Below, in pieces: positions 1 to 16,868 of a stretch of DNA of 64,000 bases. Under the pieces are notes generated by a model that was not told the origin of the DNA, made no database searches, and saw only the letters and a list, made by a program, of their open reading frames with translations. Both the position numbers and the translations under genes were made by a program. This DNA is from Populus alba. Its lineage: Eukaryota > Streptophyta > Magnoliopsida > Malpighiales > Salicaceae. The stretch covers positions 12,524,318 through 12,588,317 of the forward strand of contig NC_133301.1 of assembly GCF_005239225.2 (NCBI RefSeq), in the 5' to 3' direction. Every line of letters starts with the position of its first letter. The stretch's first letter is position 1.

Positions 1-825
1 ACTACTTTTTTTAAAAATATACAAAAAATAAACACACTAAAAAAAAAAATTGTTCACGAACAATGCAATTCATCACTGAAACATGGTTTAAAGAAAAACA
101 ACAAGAGCTGCCTCACCAAAATCATGTTGCGAATGCGAATTATCACGAGGCTCACTAAAAAGAAATTGTGTTTTTTGCATAACCGAATATTTGTTTTGTT
201 GTGGTTGCTTCAAATACAAAACCAATCACGCAAACAAACAACCTCTTACTATATGGCAGGAGGTGACCATTGGTTTCAAAATTGCTTTAGTTTAGTAGCA
301 TGATGTAAATTTATTTTAATATAATTATTTAAAAAATTAATTTAAAATTATATATAAAATAATTACTACATTTCAAAAAATTTAATTGTTTTTAATTTAT
401 TTTTTATTTTGATTTCAATTCTCATTATTTCAACTATCATTTTCTTAGATTTTTTTGTAAAATTATTATTTTTTGTTATGTTTTTCAACGTTTTATGGCT
501 CTGTCCATCTTTTTGTCCAATTTTATGCTCTCATTTCTTTTTCAAGATATTGTGAATTTTTTGAAAAAATTCAAATAATATCATTGTCTTTTCTTTTATA
601 ATTGGATTAAAATAAAACTAAACTATTAATCTCAATCAAAATCACAACTCAAATTATTAATTTCTATTATTTTTTTTAAATACATTTTCATCACTTCAAC
701 GTTATTTCTTTTAGAGAAAAAAAACCCCAAACAATAACGCATGCCAAGTTTTACATAAATATTTTTTTAAAAACATCAAGAGAACGGTGTTTTTTCAAGA
801 ACCTCCATATCATAACAGTATTCAA
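1..825. other. AT-rich intergenic DNA, no gene seen
   Basis: Very AT-rich sequence with long A and T runs. I see no open frame with codon structure or splice logic, and no recognisable protein fragment. Confidence 0.6.
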
Positions 826-1592
826 TCCTCGTTTGTTTGCTGGAAAATAGTTTTTTTTGGAAAGTAGTTTTCTTGAAAAGTGAATTATTTTCCGACATTT
901 AGTAGTGTTATGGAAAACAAACTATAAAATATTTTTCATTGTTTGGTTATGTCATGTTAAATAAACTAGAAAATATTTTATTAATGAATTATTTTTTTTT
1001 CAAATTTATCTAATATATGAAAAATATTAAATATAAATATTTAATCACTTAGAATAAAATCTAAAAAATATAATGATGAATTTTTTTTTATTATATCCTA
1101 TATTCATATATAGTTTATTTTATAAAATATAACTATATATTATTTAAAAAAAATCTTATTTTCATTTTATATTTTCTATTTTCATCTCCCTCATGTTCAT
1201 TTATCTGCATGTGAATAAAATTTTCACTATTCTATTTGTTATTACCAAAACACTAGGAAATAACAAAGCATTAGGAAATAAAAAAAAATGAAAAAAATAA
1301 GGAAAATAATGAAATACCAATAATAAAAAAAAAAAAGGCTGCAAGACTTCAAGAGATAGAGTGTGTGGATGTGATTGGTGACAAAATCCCTGTTTGCTTG
1401 TCACTAGAGAAGGAGACAACACTTTTTTCTGGTAAGCAAAAGGAAAACACTTTCACGTAGGAAAGCATTATTCTTTTTATTTTTTGACTGCAGTTCAGTT
1501 TCTGTAGACCAACATTCTTTATATTTACCAAACATAAAAAAAAATAAAGAAAATAGTTTTCAGGAAAATAAATTCCTGAAACAAACAAGGCC
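826..1592. mobile_element. Tourist/MITE-like non-autonomous element, copy 1
   Basis: The block begins with a GTTTGTTTG motif near 831 and ends with AAACAAACAAGGCC near 1579-1592, giving imperfect terminal inverted repeats. Inside both ends are GGAAA/TTTTCC-rich stretches that resemble the element at 15,763-16,605, which has the same kind of ends. No transposase is encoded, so it is a non-autonomous DNA element. A PIF/Harbinger (Tourist) origin is inferred mainly from the second copy, which shows a TAA duplication; here the target duplication is not clear. Confidence 0.5.
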
Positions 1593-4123
1593 TAGAGGAG
1601 TCTAATCCTTCACGCAGCTGAACAGGACTAGCCTCGGGCTTCAGAAAAAACGTGTGACTCTGACGCCTCTTTGCTTCAGCCAGCCTGGATTATATCCGTA
1701 CCAATAATTGTCAACCAAGACAAGGGAATAATCGAAAGAGGAAAAGAAAAAGACTATATTATTTATGGTTACTTTTTTATCTTATATTTTTTTAAAAAAT
1801 TAAATTAAAATCATCGGTATATAAATAATTACACGAAACAGCAACAAACCAAACAGGTCCTGTTTCCGAAAATTCTAAAGATAAAAAATTAACCATAAAT
1901 AACATCAAACAATTTTTTTCCTTTCAAATTTGGAGTTTTTTTTTTTTTTTTTTTAAGTTTTGATTTTTTTTAATTTGGCTGGAGCTTTCTCAAACTAAAA
2001 CATAGTCAACAAACACACACCCGCTAATCTAGGCCGGCCGATGGAACTACCTCGAGAAGTAAATTTTTCTTTTTAAATTCAAAGCCACCGCAAATACTAC
2101 GTGGTGTCTTCAAGGCCGAAGGTTCGCGAAGTTCAATGCAAGTATTTACGGAACTTATCTGGCAGGCAATCTTTTATTTAGACTCCGTTTCTCTACACTT
2201 TTAATTAAAACACAGTTTGTAATCGTGTGGTAAAGAAAAAAATTGATTTACTGTGCATGGCACCACATGATTTTTGTGTCCGAGATGTTGTAAATAAAAA
2301 ACTAACAAATCCTGTTTTCACGCACTGTACATTTTTTAAAATAATAAACCGTGCAATTTACTTATACTGTTCATGCAGTTTTTTTTTATTTTCAGTTTGT
2401 TAATTTTATTAATATATTTTTTAAAAATAATAATTTATAGTGAATTAAATTTATTCGCACTGTGATGTGAAGAATATTTTTTTTCATAAAAAACTAGTAT
2501 AGAGTGAATTAAATTCATTCGCACAGTAATATCAATTTTATATCTGATAATATTTTATTTAATTTTATTACCCACTCAAAAAATTATGAAAATTATAGTT
2601 GTTATCGGATGAATTTTGTATGTAATAGAATTATAAATAGTTTAATAGAATAATAAAAAATATTTTATATAAAGTATTTTTTATTTCATGATGTAATACG
2701 AGTAATTAATTCTACAATATTTAAATTTAAAACCATAAATATTAAATATATTTTTAAATTATTTTATAACCTCAATTTCAAAAGCATTCTTAACCAAACA
2801 TATTAAACTATTTTTTCTTCAACCTCAATTTCAACCACAGTTTTAACCAAATATTTATTTTTTCAAACCAACCTAAACTAAAAGTACTTTTTATAAAATA
2901 ATTTTTTTAAAACCACAACCACAATAGCTATCGCAATACCAAACACACTCTTAGTACGTTCAAAAGAGCGCCATGCAATGAACACCCAGCCATTTATTTA
3001 TTTATCATAAAAGTAATCATAATTTTTTAATATTTATTTTACAAATATATATTAGATTGATCTTAATCTTACCATGTATATAAATAAAAATTAAAAAATA
3101 TTGATATTAAGTTGAAAAAACATGAAAAATATGAAGAGAAACTTTCAACTAAATAGTCTAAATCACAATTAATTACTTAATGGGGACCAGTTATGAATCT
3201 TTTTCTTAAAACAATAAAGAACTTGTATTATAAACTTTAATTTATTTAAGATATATATTGAATATGATTTTATAATATATAAAATAAAAAAAATCCATCT
3301 AAGTTGCTAGGCACTTGTTTGTAATGTGTAAAATAAAAAATTTCAATAATTTAAATATTTTTTCTTAAGACAGAAACTCAGAATTTGAAGGAAAAAAAAA
3401 TGCTTGATATCATTCATGGTTACTTTTTTATTTTAAATTTTGCTGGCAACATAATCTGGAATGTTGCCGTTTATTTTAAATACTTAAATTATAATTTTAA
3501 CTAAGATCGTGTTTGCTTTCATATTAATGGTAGGTTAAAAATGATAATATGTTTGGTATTAAAAAAACTGAATTTTATATTGCGATGTTTATTAAAAAAT
3601 TGAATTTAAAATATAGGTTTCATACAATAGTTTTTTCATATTTTTTTAATTAAATTTTATAAATATTCTTTATTGATTTTTTTTTTTACTATTTGTAAAA
3701 AAATCAAAATATTTTATATATGTTTTTCTACTACACATAAATTTCAACTATAATTTTACAAAATATATATCTAAATTCAACTAACTATAATAAAATATAT
3801 ATTTTCTATTTTTTTTTTTCAAACCATAAATCACACAAATTACAACAAACACAACCGCAGCCTAAAAATCTCATAGCTGATACCGCTTGTGTACGACTGG
3901 TGTCTTGAAGGCCTACGTGGTTTCTTTAAGGCCAAACAACAAGCCTCTGACTCTCTGCGATGGATGCTTGATTTTTCTAACATCGTCGTTTTTCCTTGTC
4001 GTGTATTGATGCCCTCAGTACGTATCTTAACTGGCACATTTACGACCAGGCAATGTTCGTTGAAAAATATTTAATACTCTTTTAAAAAATTAAACACGCA
4101 TGTTAAATTCATCTGATCACATG

Positions 4124-4160
<37 letters not shown>

Positions 4161-5840
4161 TAATTTGAAAATATAAAAAAGGGAGAAAATGTTTTCAACT
4201 AATTGCTTTTAATCACAATTGTTACTTTACATTGATTTATTATAGTTTTTCTTCGTAAATCAATTGCAAACATAAACTTTAATTTAAAAGTATATATAAT
4301 TTTTTTTATAAGATATAGAATCTTGAAAAAATCATCTCGCATGGTGTATTAACTTATATCCAGATCTTTTAAATTGCTCAAAAAAGCTTGTAAAAATATA
4401 GAAGTTTATTTGTGTATTATTAATTTATTTTTATTTTTTTAATTAAAACCTCATTCTTAATAAAAATTATAAAATCAAGTGATACAATATCATTTCTTTA
4501 AAAGTAATTAAGAAAAAAGAAATAGGGACGTTTCAAGGGATTGTAAAAAATTATCCTGTGAGTGGCAAAGGTGGGGGTAAATTTCAGCCTCCCTGCAAGG
4601 TGAAATTTAATCCCTCGATTCTTTTAATTTACTCTTATTATTTCTCTTTATCTTTTATTTCAAAATACAAAAGCAATAATTTTTTATTAATTTTCTCTAA
4701 TCATTACTAATATTTTAAATATTTTTCTCCCTTTTCATTAATAATTTACCCTTCAATTTATAACACACTAAGCATAATTAAAATTTGATTTTTATATTTT
4801 TAAAAATCAACTCTGCCATGATTATTGATGTAGTAAATCAAACTATTTTTTTGTACATTCTAGTCTGCATTACCTAACTGCACAAATACTAAAAAGAAAC
4901 TCACTTTCACGGTAGAAATGACATAGTGGAATTTTTCTTTAATTGCTTACTATAATGGGTATTATAGCCGTGATATATTTGTAATTTTTGGTGTTTTTAG
5001 AAACCTCCTTTGAAGAAATGACAGTTTAATTTTTTTTTTATAATTTTGTTACTTCAGTGGGTACTGGTGTAATAGTACATAAATTTGTAATTTTTAGTTT
5101 TTTTTTTATATTTTTTTTTTTTATACTTTGTATTTTTATTATTTTACACATGGTCTTTTTATCATTAATTTTTTCTATCCTTATTTTTTTGTCATATTAT
5201 TTTAGTTTTTTCTTCTAAAAACATATTACTTTTTATTATTTATATTTGAGTATTTATTACTTTACACTTTGTATATCTATTTCATTCCTTTTGTTCTCAT
5301 TTTTGTTCTTTTGTAATTTGTGTTTTTTTTTCTTGACAATTTTGTTTTTTTTGTTTTTTGAAAAATAATTATACAAAAACTAAGAAACTAATATTTTATT
5401 ATAGCGATGATAATATTGTTATTTTTTTTATTATATTAAAAATTAACTTGAAATCTTATATATTTTTATTAACGAAAATGATTTTTATTTTATTTTATTA
5501 TATATAAAGTATAGACTTTTTAATTTAAGGGTATATTTTTTACTCAATGTCAAAAAAACATATTATTAACAAGTATATATTAATTATTTTGTATTAGAAA
5601 AAACATATTTGACTATAAGGTTAATCAAATAGACTAGTTAACACTTTTTTATATATATATATTTATTGACATATATACTTATTTATTTAATTAAATATTT
5701 TATATAAACTTTTTAATTTAGATTTAGATTTTTTTTTTAAAAATGCATTTAAAAAGCGTACATATTAATTTGAGAAAACAATGTTATTCGACACGCGGTG
5801 AAAAAAACTAGTATTAGTTAACTAGAATTAATTTGGCTCG
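1593..5840. other. AT-rich intergenic DNA with repeat fragments, no gene
   Basis: No supported gene. It contains a short direct repeat (AGTGAATTAAATT followed by ATTCGCAC) near 2437 and 2503, and segments around 2200-2960 and 3480-3860 with poly-A/T blocks and phrases such as ACCAAACACA that look like decayed transposon ends. A pure AT run lies at about 4126-4154. Short open frames near 3840-4074 lack any coding signature. Confidence 0.5.
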
Positions 5841-5844
5841 TGCT

Positions 5845-5851
5845 TATATAT
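5845..5851 (+). promoter_or_regulatory. Probable TATA box of the HCT-like gene
   Basis: A TATATAT motif lies about 150 bases before the donor site of a 5' UTR intron (5996-6322), at the expected distance from a transcription start near 5875-5885. Assignment rests on position and motif only. Confidence 0.45.
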
Positions 5852-5995
5852 TAATTGCTCATAATTGTTGTTGAAAAGGGCGTCACTGCATTTCATTTCA
5901 ACAAACCAAGCACTCTTCCACGCCGGAATCTTCTCTCCATTTCTGTCCGATTCTCTCCCTCCATCTGTACTTCTTCATCGGATTTCTTTAGCGAG

Positions 5996-6322
5996 GTGAG
6001 TGATCCCTGTTCTGCTCGGCCTTGTTCTTGCACCTTGACAGCTAGCTGTGCTTGCATAGCTTGTTCATCAATAATTTTTTATCTCGTTCAAGTCTTTTTT
6101 TGTTTTGTTTTTGCAGAGCTTTACATAACTATACTCTTTGATACTAGCTTTTGAGATCATCTGGTCAGGGCTAATCCATTTTGTTTAACAAGGAGAATGA
6201 ACTATCATGAAGAAAAAGAACAGTTATATTGCAATTTCTAATAACAATAATAATATCGATCGGGCTTGGATCAATCAACACAAATCTTTTAAGTTATTGC
6301 AGTTTATTTATGATCATCGCAG
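5996..6322 (+). other. 5' UTR intron of the HCT-like gene
   Basis: The donor GCGAG/GTGAGT at 5996 and the acceptor ATCATCGCAG ending at 6322 bracket an AT-rich segment. The spliced leader would run 14 bases from 6323 to the ATG at 6337. Without this splice the upstream leader contains several ATGs. Inferred from splice consensus only. Confidence 0.55.
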
Positions 6323-6336
6323 GTGTTGATCAAAAG

Positions 6337-10040
<3,704 letters not shown>

Positions 10041-10207
10041 GCGATAGAATCCATGGTCCCCCGTGAGCTATGCACGCTATAGCAATTCTAGAATTTTCAG
10101 TGAGTTTTTGTTTTTTGTTTTTTTTTTGTGTGGCTTTTGGACGTTTTTAGGCGATTGTATTTGTATTATTGAATATCTGGTGGTAAGAGGATGCAAATTC
10201 TGTTGGC

Positions 10208-10213
10208 AATAAA
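10208..10213 (+). terminator. Possible polyadenylation signal of the HCT-like gene
   Basis: AATAAA hexamer about 170 bases after the stop codon at 10040. Positional inference only. Confidence 0.4.
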
Positions 10214-10440
10214 TGGTGAGACGTGTCATGTTATTCGAAACCCCATTTTTTTTTTTTTAACATACGAATTGATACATGTTTAAAATAATATTTACCAAAA
10301 TATAGAATGCATGAATTGTGATGGTCATCTCGTGAAAAAACATACAGAGAAATTATTATTATTATTATTTTGTTTAAGAGGTAAAGATACCCTTCTTTAC
10401 TATTACTATTATGAGAAATTTTCATTACAAAAACTATTAC

Positions 10441-10960
10441 TAATTAATCTAGGTTGACTCTAATAAATTATTTTTTAATTTTTTATTGATTTTTTAACTT
10501 TAATTACATTATTTAATATTATATTTATTACAAATTGAGCTTCATAATTTTTTTTTATTGAGTTATTTCAATCTCATAACTTAGATTGTGGATTTGATAA
10601 ATTAACTCGGGTTATTTTTTTATTGTTTTGTAATTAATTTTTTTTTAATTTCATCTTTCAACACTATATTTATTGGAAATTAAACCTTATAATTTATTTT
10701 AATTTGTTTTTTATGATAATATAATGATCTTATGACCCGACATGTAGATTGATAAGTTAACTCAGGTTGATCTGAATCGTTCCTAATATATTGTCGACTT
10801 AGTATTTATATAAAAAAAATATTATTTTAAATATTTATTTTAAGTTAAACTATATTTTTACTGGTCGTTTAGATTGTTTTTAATTCATAAAGTTGACCGG
10901 GTCATATCAAATCAATTCCCGTATAATTTAGAAAATGTTTTCTGCTAGACAAAATATAAG
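10441..10960. repeat. Copy of a dispersed AT-rich repeat family
   Basis: The segment has the recurring pattern ATTGAGCTTCATAATTT, then CTCATAACTTAGATTGTGG, then TTAACTCGGGTT, each followed by T-rich spacers. Related phrases recur near 30,836-31,240, 42,895-43,520, 43,690-43,960 and 47,120-47,600. No coding capacity seen. Family identity is not known to me. Confidence 0.5.
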
Positions 10961-11557
10961 AAACACCTAGAAAGTTTTTATATTAAAAAAATTGATCCCA
11001 AGCCAATATTCTATTTTGGACAATAATCTTAAGGTTTTCTTTATTTTAGTCTTTTTTTTTAGTTTATAATCCCTTGTTTTATAACTTGATTATTAGTTAA
11101 AAGAATATTAAAGTCTTTGAATTATAATTTAAATTTTATCTAATTGTTTATTTTATGCTTTTAATTAGATGCATATAACATGTACATATGAACAAAACAA
11201 TAGAAACTTGTTTATGTCTACCATATAATATTTGTTAGTTATTTGCATAGTTTGATATAGGAATTATAACTCAAGGTAAAATTGCAATCAAACAAGGTAT
11301 GCTAATTTTTTTTAATTTATTTAAACAAGCATATTGTATGATGCATGCCATTGGGATAACATTTTAATATAATCTCTCCTAGTTGAGAAAAAACATTATT
11401 TGTTCTCATAATTTTTACATTTTTTTTATATACTTGTTAAAGAAGCTAATTTTATTTGTATAATTTTGACTATTGTGCTATATTTATATTTTCTATTTGT
11501 TGAGAAGCCAAGTTTATTATATATATTTTGTCTATTATTGTACAAAAATATTTTATA

Positions 11558-13760
11558 ATGCCTTCTACTCAAGAATTGATTGTTCTAACCAATTTTTCTT
11601 TGGCAAGTACTACTTTGGTTGCAAGGACTCCACCATCACCTTTTATAATGCATAATAAGAAACCTGAAAAGTTTAATAGATTGAACTTTAAGAAGTTGCA
11701 ACATAACATGTTTTTCTATTTGACCACTTTGAACTTGAAAAAGTTCTTGTCAATAAAAGATGTCAAAGTTGTCAAATAATGAATCCGATTCCATTATTGT
11801 GATAGCTTGGGATATATGAAATCTTAGTGATTTTGTGTGAAAAAACATCTTGAATATATTGGACAATACATAATATGTTGTGTATAGTTCAATCAATAAT
11901 GTAAAGGTATACTGAAAAGTTTTAGATATAAAGTTCAAGGTTGAAGTTGTTGGCATGAAAAAGTCTATTGTTGATAAATTTTTAGATTTCCAGATGGTTG
12001 ACTCAAGTATCTTTATAAGTCAAGTTCAAGAGTTTTAACTCACCTTGCGTGTTATTTACTTTAAAGATATGGTTATAAGTGAATAATTCTAAGTGTTTGC
12101 AATTATTAAAGAATTACCACCATTTTGGAAAGAATTAAATAATTATCTTAAGCATAAAAACAAGGAAATGAGAGTTGAAGACTTTTTTTAAGACTAAAGG
12201 TAGAAGAGGACAATAAGTTGTCCGAAAGAAAAGTTAAATCTTATGGCATAACCCTTAAAGCAAACCTTGAAAAAATAAGTATTAAAGTTCCACAATAAAG
12301 ATCAAAAGAAAAAGGTTGATGAGAAAAGAAAAGGTATTAATAAAGTGTTTAATGATAATTGTTTTATTTGCAACAAAATAGGTTGCATAATTAAGGGTTG
12401 CAAAAATAGAAATCAACAAAGTAACCCAAAATAGATAATGATTGTTGAAGCTAAGGTTAACCTTACCGATGAAGGTTCATAAATAAACATATATGTTTTT
12501 TTTTTTAAGTCAACATGATAAAAAATCATGAGAAAAGATGGATTGACACAAGTATAACATGATATGTATGCATTGATAAATTATGTTCTCCACTTATAAA
12601 GAAGTGGATGATAAATATTTATACATGAGAAATTCATCAACCTTTAAAGTACTGGGTGTCGGGAAAGTCGCAACGAAGATGACTTATTGAAAACTTCTGA
12701 CTCTCAGCAATGTGCTTTATATAGCTAATAAGAATAAAGTTGAAAATCAACTTGATAAGAAAATAAAGGTAGCAAGAAACGATAACGAAGAGAGTATGCA
12801 TCACCATTTGGTGAATTTTGTTCTAAAAAAGTAGTATCCATCAAACTATCGCTTTTTTATTTACCTTAATAGAATGGCAACGTAGAACATAAGAATCGAA
12901 TTTAAAAGAAATGATGAATGTCATGTTGACAAGTTTGAGAGTACATCAAAACTTGTAAAAAAAGACAATTCTAACTGTCAATTATATACTTAACAAAGTA
13001 CCATATAAAAAGCTAGAGAAGACACCGTATGAATTGTGATAGGTATAAGACCTTCATATATTTACCTCTAAGTATAAGATTATTTTCAAAGAAGGTAGTG
13101 CATGATCCTAAAATGTCAAGATAGAACCTATAATTATGGATTGTGTATTTATTAGATATGCTTATAATAGTAGTGCATATTAATTTCTTGTACACAAGTT
13201 AATTATTAAAAATATTCATCTGAATACTATAATGGAATCAATTGATGCTATATTCTTTGAAGATGTGTTTCCATATTAATTTCATTTAAAAGAATGAATA
13301 AAGCTAGTTCAAGTAATCATTATCAATTAAAAGATGACGAAGTTGAGTCTCGAAGCAGTAAAAAGACAAAAAAGACCAAAAAAATTAGTTTAAATTTTTT
13401 AACATATTTGTTATAAATTGAACCTAAAACATACTTTGAGGTAATGTCTTTTCTTTAAGCTTTTTATTAGAAGAAGAAAATCATTAGTGAAATTAAATTT
13501 ATTATAAATAATTATACATGAAAACTAGTAAATCTTTCAACTAGAAATAAATCATTAGACCATAAGTTAATCTTCAAAAGAAAGATGAAAACTATTGGAA
13601 CCATTGACAAATATAAAGTAAAACTTGTTACTAAAGACTTAAACAATAATAATGTGTGGACTATTTTGACACATATTCATTCATGTCAATACTAATTTCT
13701 ATTTTGACACATGTTATAAAGCCATTAAAGATTTATTTATTGAGGTGAAATAAAGATGAA
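11558..13760 (+). mobile_element. Decayed Ty1/copia retrotransposon internal region
   Basis: Fragments in all three forward frames follow copia order. A gag start at 11558 encodes KPEKFNRLNFK and FYLTTLNLKKF. KELNNYLKHKNKEM lies near 12125. A zinc knuckle near 12358-12405 (CFIC...GC) has the expected His replaced by Cys. A protease remnant WIDTS lies near 12539, with the active-site motif changed and a stop after it. Integrase and linker remnants follow (NGNVEHKNR near 12875, KTPYEL near 13018, FFEDVFPY near 13255). The start of reverse transcriptase (KYKVKLVTKD, FDTYS) lies near 13600-13670. Stops and frameshifts are numerous, and most of RT and RNase H is absent. I could not find paired LTRs. 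Confidence 0.8.
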
Positions 13761-13859
13761 TATTAATACCCTATGACAAGTTTGGGAGGACCAAGTTAAA
13801 ATTTGGATTATTCAAGGTATAATGGTCTGATCTTAATGTATAAATATGATACACACATA

Positions 13860-14410
13860 ATTACAGTTGTCCTTTATTCGACAACTGAATTTAAAATCAG
13901 ATGACCTATTATCGGCTCCTATTATTGGATGTTAACTATCTAGTGATAAAATTGGTTAGTACTTGTTTATGTATTTTATTATATTATTTCCATGTTGATT
14001 TTGTCCATGATGTGAGTATAAAACTATATTTTATTCAAAAACTCAATCCGGGATTAGATGACCAATATTGACTCATATCATTGGAAGTTGACTATCAAAT
14101 ATTTGAAATGATAAATATATATTTTTGGCGACCATTATGTACTTTATATTTACATGTGATTCATAAGCTATCTTTTATTTGAGAACTCAACATAAAGATT
14201 AAATGATCCATTTTTGGCTCTTATTATGTTGACTGTCAGGTATAAGAATTGGTGAATGTATTTCATTTTGAATTCATTGTGTGTTTTGTTTTGTATACAG
14301 TGTATGAGTTGTCACTTATTTTGAGAATTTGATTTATAATTCGAGGACCCATTCTTATCTCCTATTCTTGGATATCAACCATCCAATATTTAAATTAGTG
14401 AATATATACA
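13860..14410. repeat. Four-unit degenerate tandem repeat, about 140-155 bp period
   Basis: Four diverged units start near 13866, 14022, 14166 and 14305. Each has the order: TTTATT...GA(G/C)AACT, then AT-GA-CCATT, then a CTCCTATTATTGGAT-like block, then TTGACTATC, then ATTGGTGA and AT-rich spacer. They sit directly after the copia remnant. Unit-to-unit identity is moderate, so the array is old. No open frame. Confidence 0.6.
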
Positions 14411-15762
14411 TACTGTGTAATCATATTATAATCTTTTTTTACATATTATTAAACATCCATTGATATAAAATAATCCATTTACGTTTTTCTTACAGTACAT
14501 TTAAAAATCAACATAAATACATTTAAAAGGTTGTACATATAATGTAAGTCAAACTTTATAGAATTCTATCTGACATAGGTAAACTATGTAGTTAAAAAAC
14601 TCTTTATTAAGTATTTAGGATTTTATTCCGTGTGTGTGTAAACTTAATTACCTTCATCTCGTAAAACAATATAATCTATAATGGTGCTAATATATGAAGG
14701 ATGTATATAATCTATGATTGTGAGTTGAATGGTATGTTTTAGGGGAAAAAAACTCTATTTTACACATATATGTTTATTGGGAAAGTGAAGAACTGCATAG
14801 AAAAGTTCAAGGTGTTACATGTTTATAATTATGTTGATTTGTGTTGTTTTGAGAATATCTTCCTTGAATTTATGAGCAAGTTGGGTTGGATTGACGTGAT
14901 CTAACATGGGGCCATTAAGAGCGAGTAGTGGCTTTTAGAACCATTCCAATTTGTACAATTCATGTGGGTTCAACACTTATCAATAACTAACCATCTCTGA
15001 TGATTCTACACCGAACTATTGTTAAAGTGGGGATTAGGTTGTTTCGAGGTCTAAAGCCAAAACCACTATCTTAGTTTAGATTTTAAAACAAAACATGTCA
15101 CTTTAGTGTATGACCAACTCTTTTTGTTTTTCTAATAAACAATAATGCAATGTATCTTAGATATGATGCATATGCTAATTTTTTATCTTTCTTATTACAT
15201 AACTAGTCCCTTATTTATAATCTTTGAAAATCAATTATGATTTCTAATCACTATAAAATTAGGTGACAACTCTATTTTTTTCCCCACTTTTATCCTTTAT
15301 TGACTAAGATGTTCATTGTGACAGGTTTCAAGTTTAAAAAATCAAAAAAATCAAACAAAACTAATTTTTTTTAAATAAAAAACTAAAAAAGCCCAAAACA
15401 TTATATCAAAACTGTAAAAAAAGCCTAACTAAAACATCTATGAAATAAATTAGATTTATTTTAAATAAAAAATCTACCAAACTATTTGATTTGAATTGAT
15501 AATTCAATTCATTTTTTTTAAAATTTGATTATGTTAAATTTTTTTAAAATCTATTTGGTATTGTAATAGCGATTAATTTTTAATGTGCTTGTTGTTTGGA
15601 AATGTATCAAAATAATATTTTTTTAATTTATTTTTGATATTAACACATTAAAATGATTTAAAAACATCAAAAAAAATTAATTTAAAATAAAAAAATTATT
15701 TTTAAAAAAAATACTTTCAAAATATAAAAATAAACCAACTCTAAATTTAAATTAAACTGAAC
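14411..15762. other. Intergenic DNA between tandem repeat and Tourist-like element
   Basis: AT-rich with a somewhat GC-richer stretch around 14,860-15,110. No frame with coding character was found on either strand, and no recognisable transposon protein. Confidence 0.5.
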
Positions 15763-16605
15763 TAAGGGTATGTTTGTTTCTCGGAAAGTGATTTTTGAAA
15801 AATCATTTTCCAAACATTCATGTGTTTGTTTACCATTAGAAAAGTTGGTCAACGGAAAACACTTTCCTTTTAAAAGAAAATTTAGCTTGATTTCCAGGAA
15901 AGCATTTTCCTTTTATTTTGGACGGAAATCACTTTTCAGAAGTTGTGAAAAAATTAAAAATATTATATTATTTACTGATTATATCAAATTTGATCCTCAA
16001 ACTTTTGATTGCTATATATTTTGTTTGGATCTTTTTTTTTTCTTCAAATTCATCCCTTAAAATTTGATTTAATTTGATTTTTTTTATTAACCTTAGTCTT
16101 TATTTTTATGATTGTTATTTACTTTTGTCTTATTATTTTTTAAATTAAAATTTTTTATCTATCAAATTTAGTCATCATTCTTTTGATTGTTACTTATTTT
16201 ATTTAAAATAATTTATGAAATTGTAATTATAATTATTTTAATTTTCATTATTATTTAATTTTTTTATCTGTTAGATTTGATATCTATTATTTTGATTATT
16301 ATTTATTTTTTTGAGGTAATTTATGAAATTAGATTTTTTTCAATTACATTCTCATTCAACTTTTTAATTATAAGATTTATTTTTTATTATTTTAATAAAC
16401 TTGAAGAAAAAAATAAAACATTAATAAGATATTTTTCAACTCATTTTAGTATTTTACATAACATAACCAAATACTAGAAATTATTTTCCAACTTACTTTT
16501 TATAATATTATTAAATATTAAAAAATAATTTAATTTTCTGAAATTTAATTTTTTTTAAAAAAATTGCTTAAAAAAAAAAAAATTATATAAACAAACGGCC
16601 TAACC
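15763..16605. mobile_element. Tourist-like (PIF/Harbinger-type) non-autonomous element, copy 2
   Basis: The left end reads GGGTATGTTTGTTTC at 15766 and the right end AAACAAACGGCC at about 16589-16600, forming imperfect terminal inverted repeats. TAA flanks both ends (CTAA before GGG, TAA after GGCC), which fits the 3-bp duplication of PIF/Harbinger elements. The subterminal GGAAA/TTTTCC-rich blocks match the element at 826-1592. No transposase; the open frame inside (15770-16060) is transposon sequence, not a gene. Confidence 0.55.
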
Positions 16606-16808
16606 GATGGCTGCGACCCCTAAGTTTTAAGAAACAAGGGTCATTCAACAATACTGGAGATTTTTTGAGGTACATTCAAAACTCGAAATGGAATAGGATG
16701 GGAGCCGTGTCCTCTGATCATTGGTTTGTGTCCAATTATACATGACCAACAGGTAAGATAAAATCCATGGCAAAGCAAATCCTGTGAAGAACATCAAAAA
16801 AATATCAG

Positions 16809-16864
16809 AACCCCCCCCCCCCCCCTTCTATCCTCTCAAAACCTCTCTCTCTTTCTCTCTCTGT
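16809..16864 (+). promoter_or_regulatory. C-run and CT-rich leader upstream of the YbaB/EbfC start
   Basis: A run of about 16 C bases is followed by alternating CT/TCTC repeats ending five bases before the ATG. Pyrimidine-rich leaders are common in plant core promoters and 5' UTRs; function here is inferred. Confidence 0.45.
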
Positions 16865-16868
16865 AAAG

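Noticed and set aside
15770..16060. 96-aa frame starting MFVSRKVIF
   Set aside because: It lies wholly inside a transposon-like element with inverted ends and matches the repeat, not a gene.
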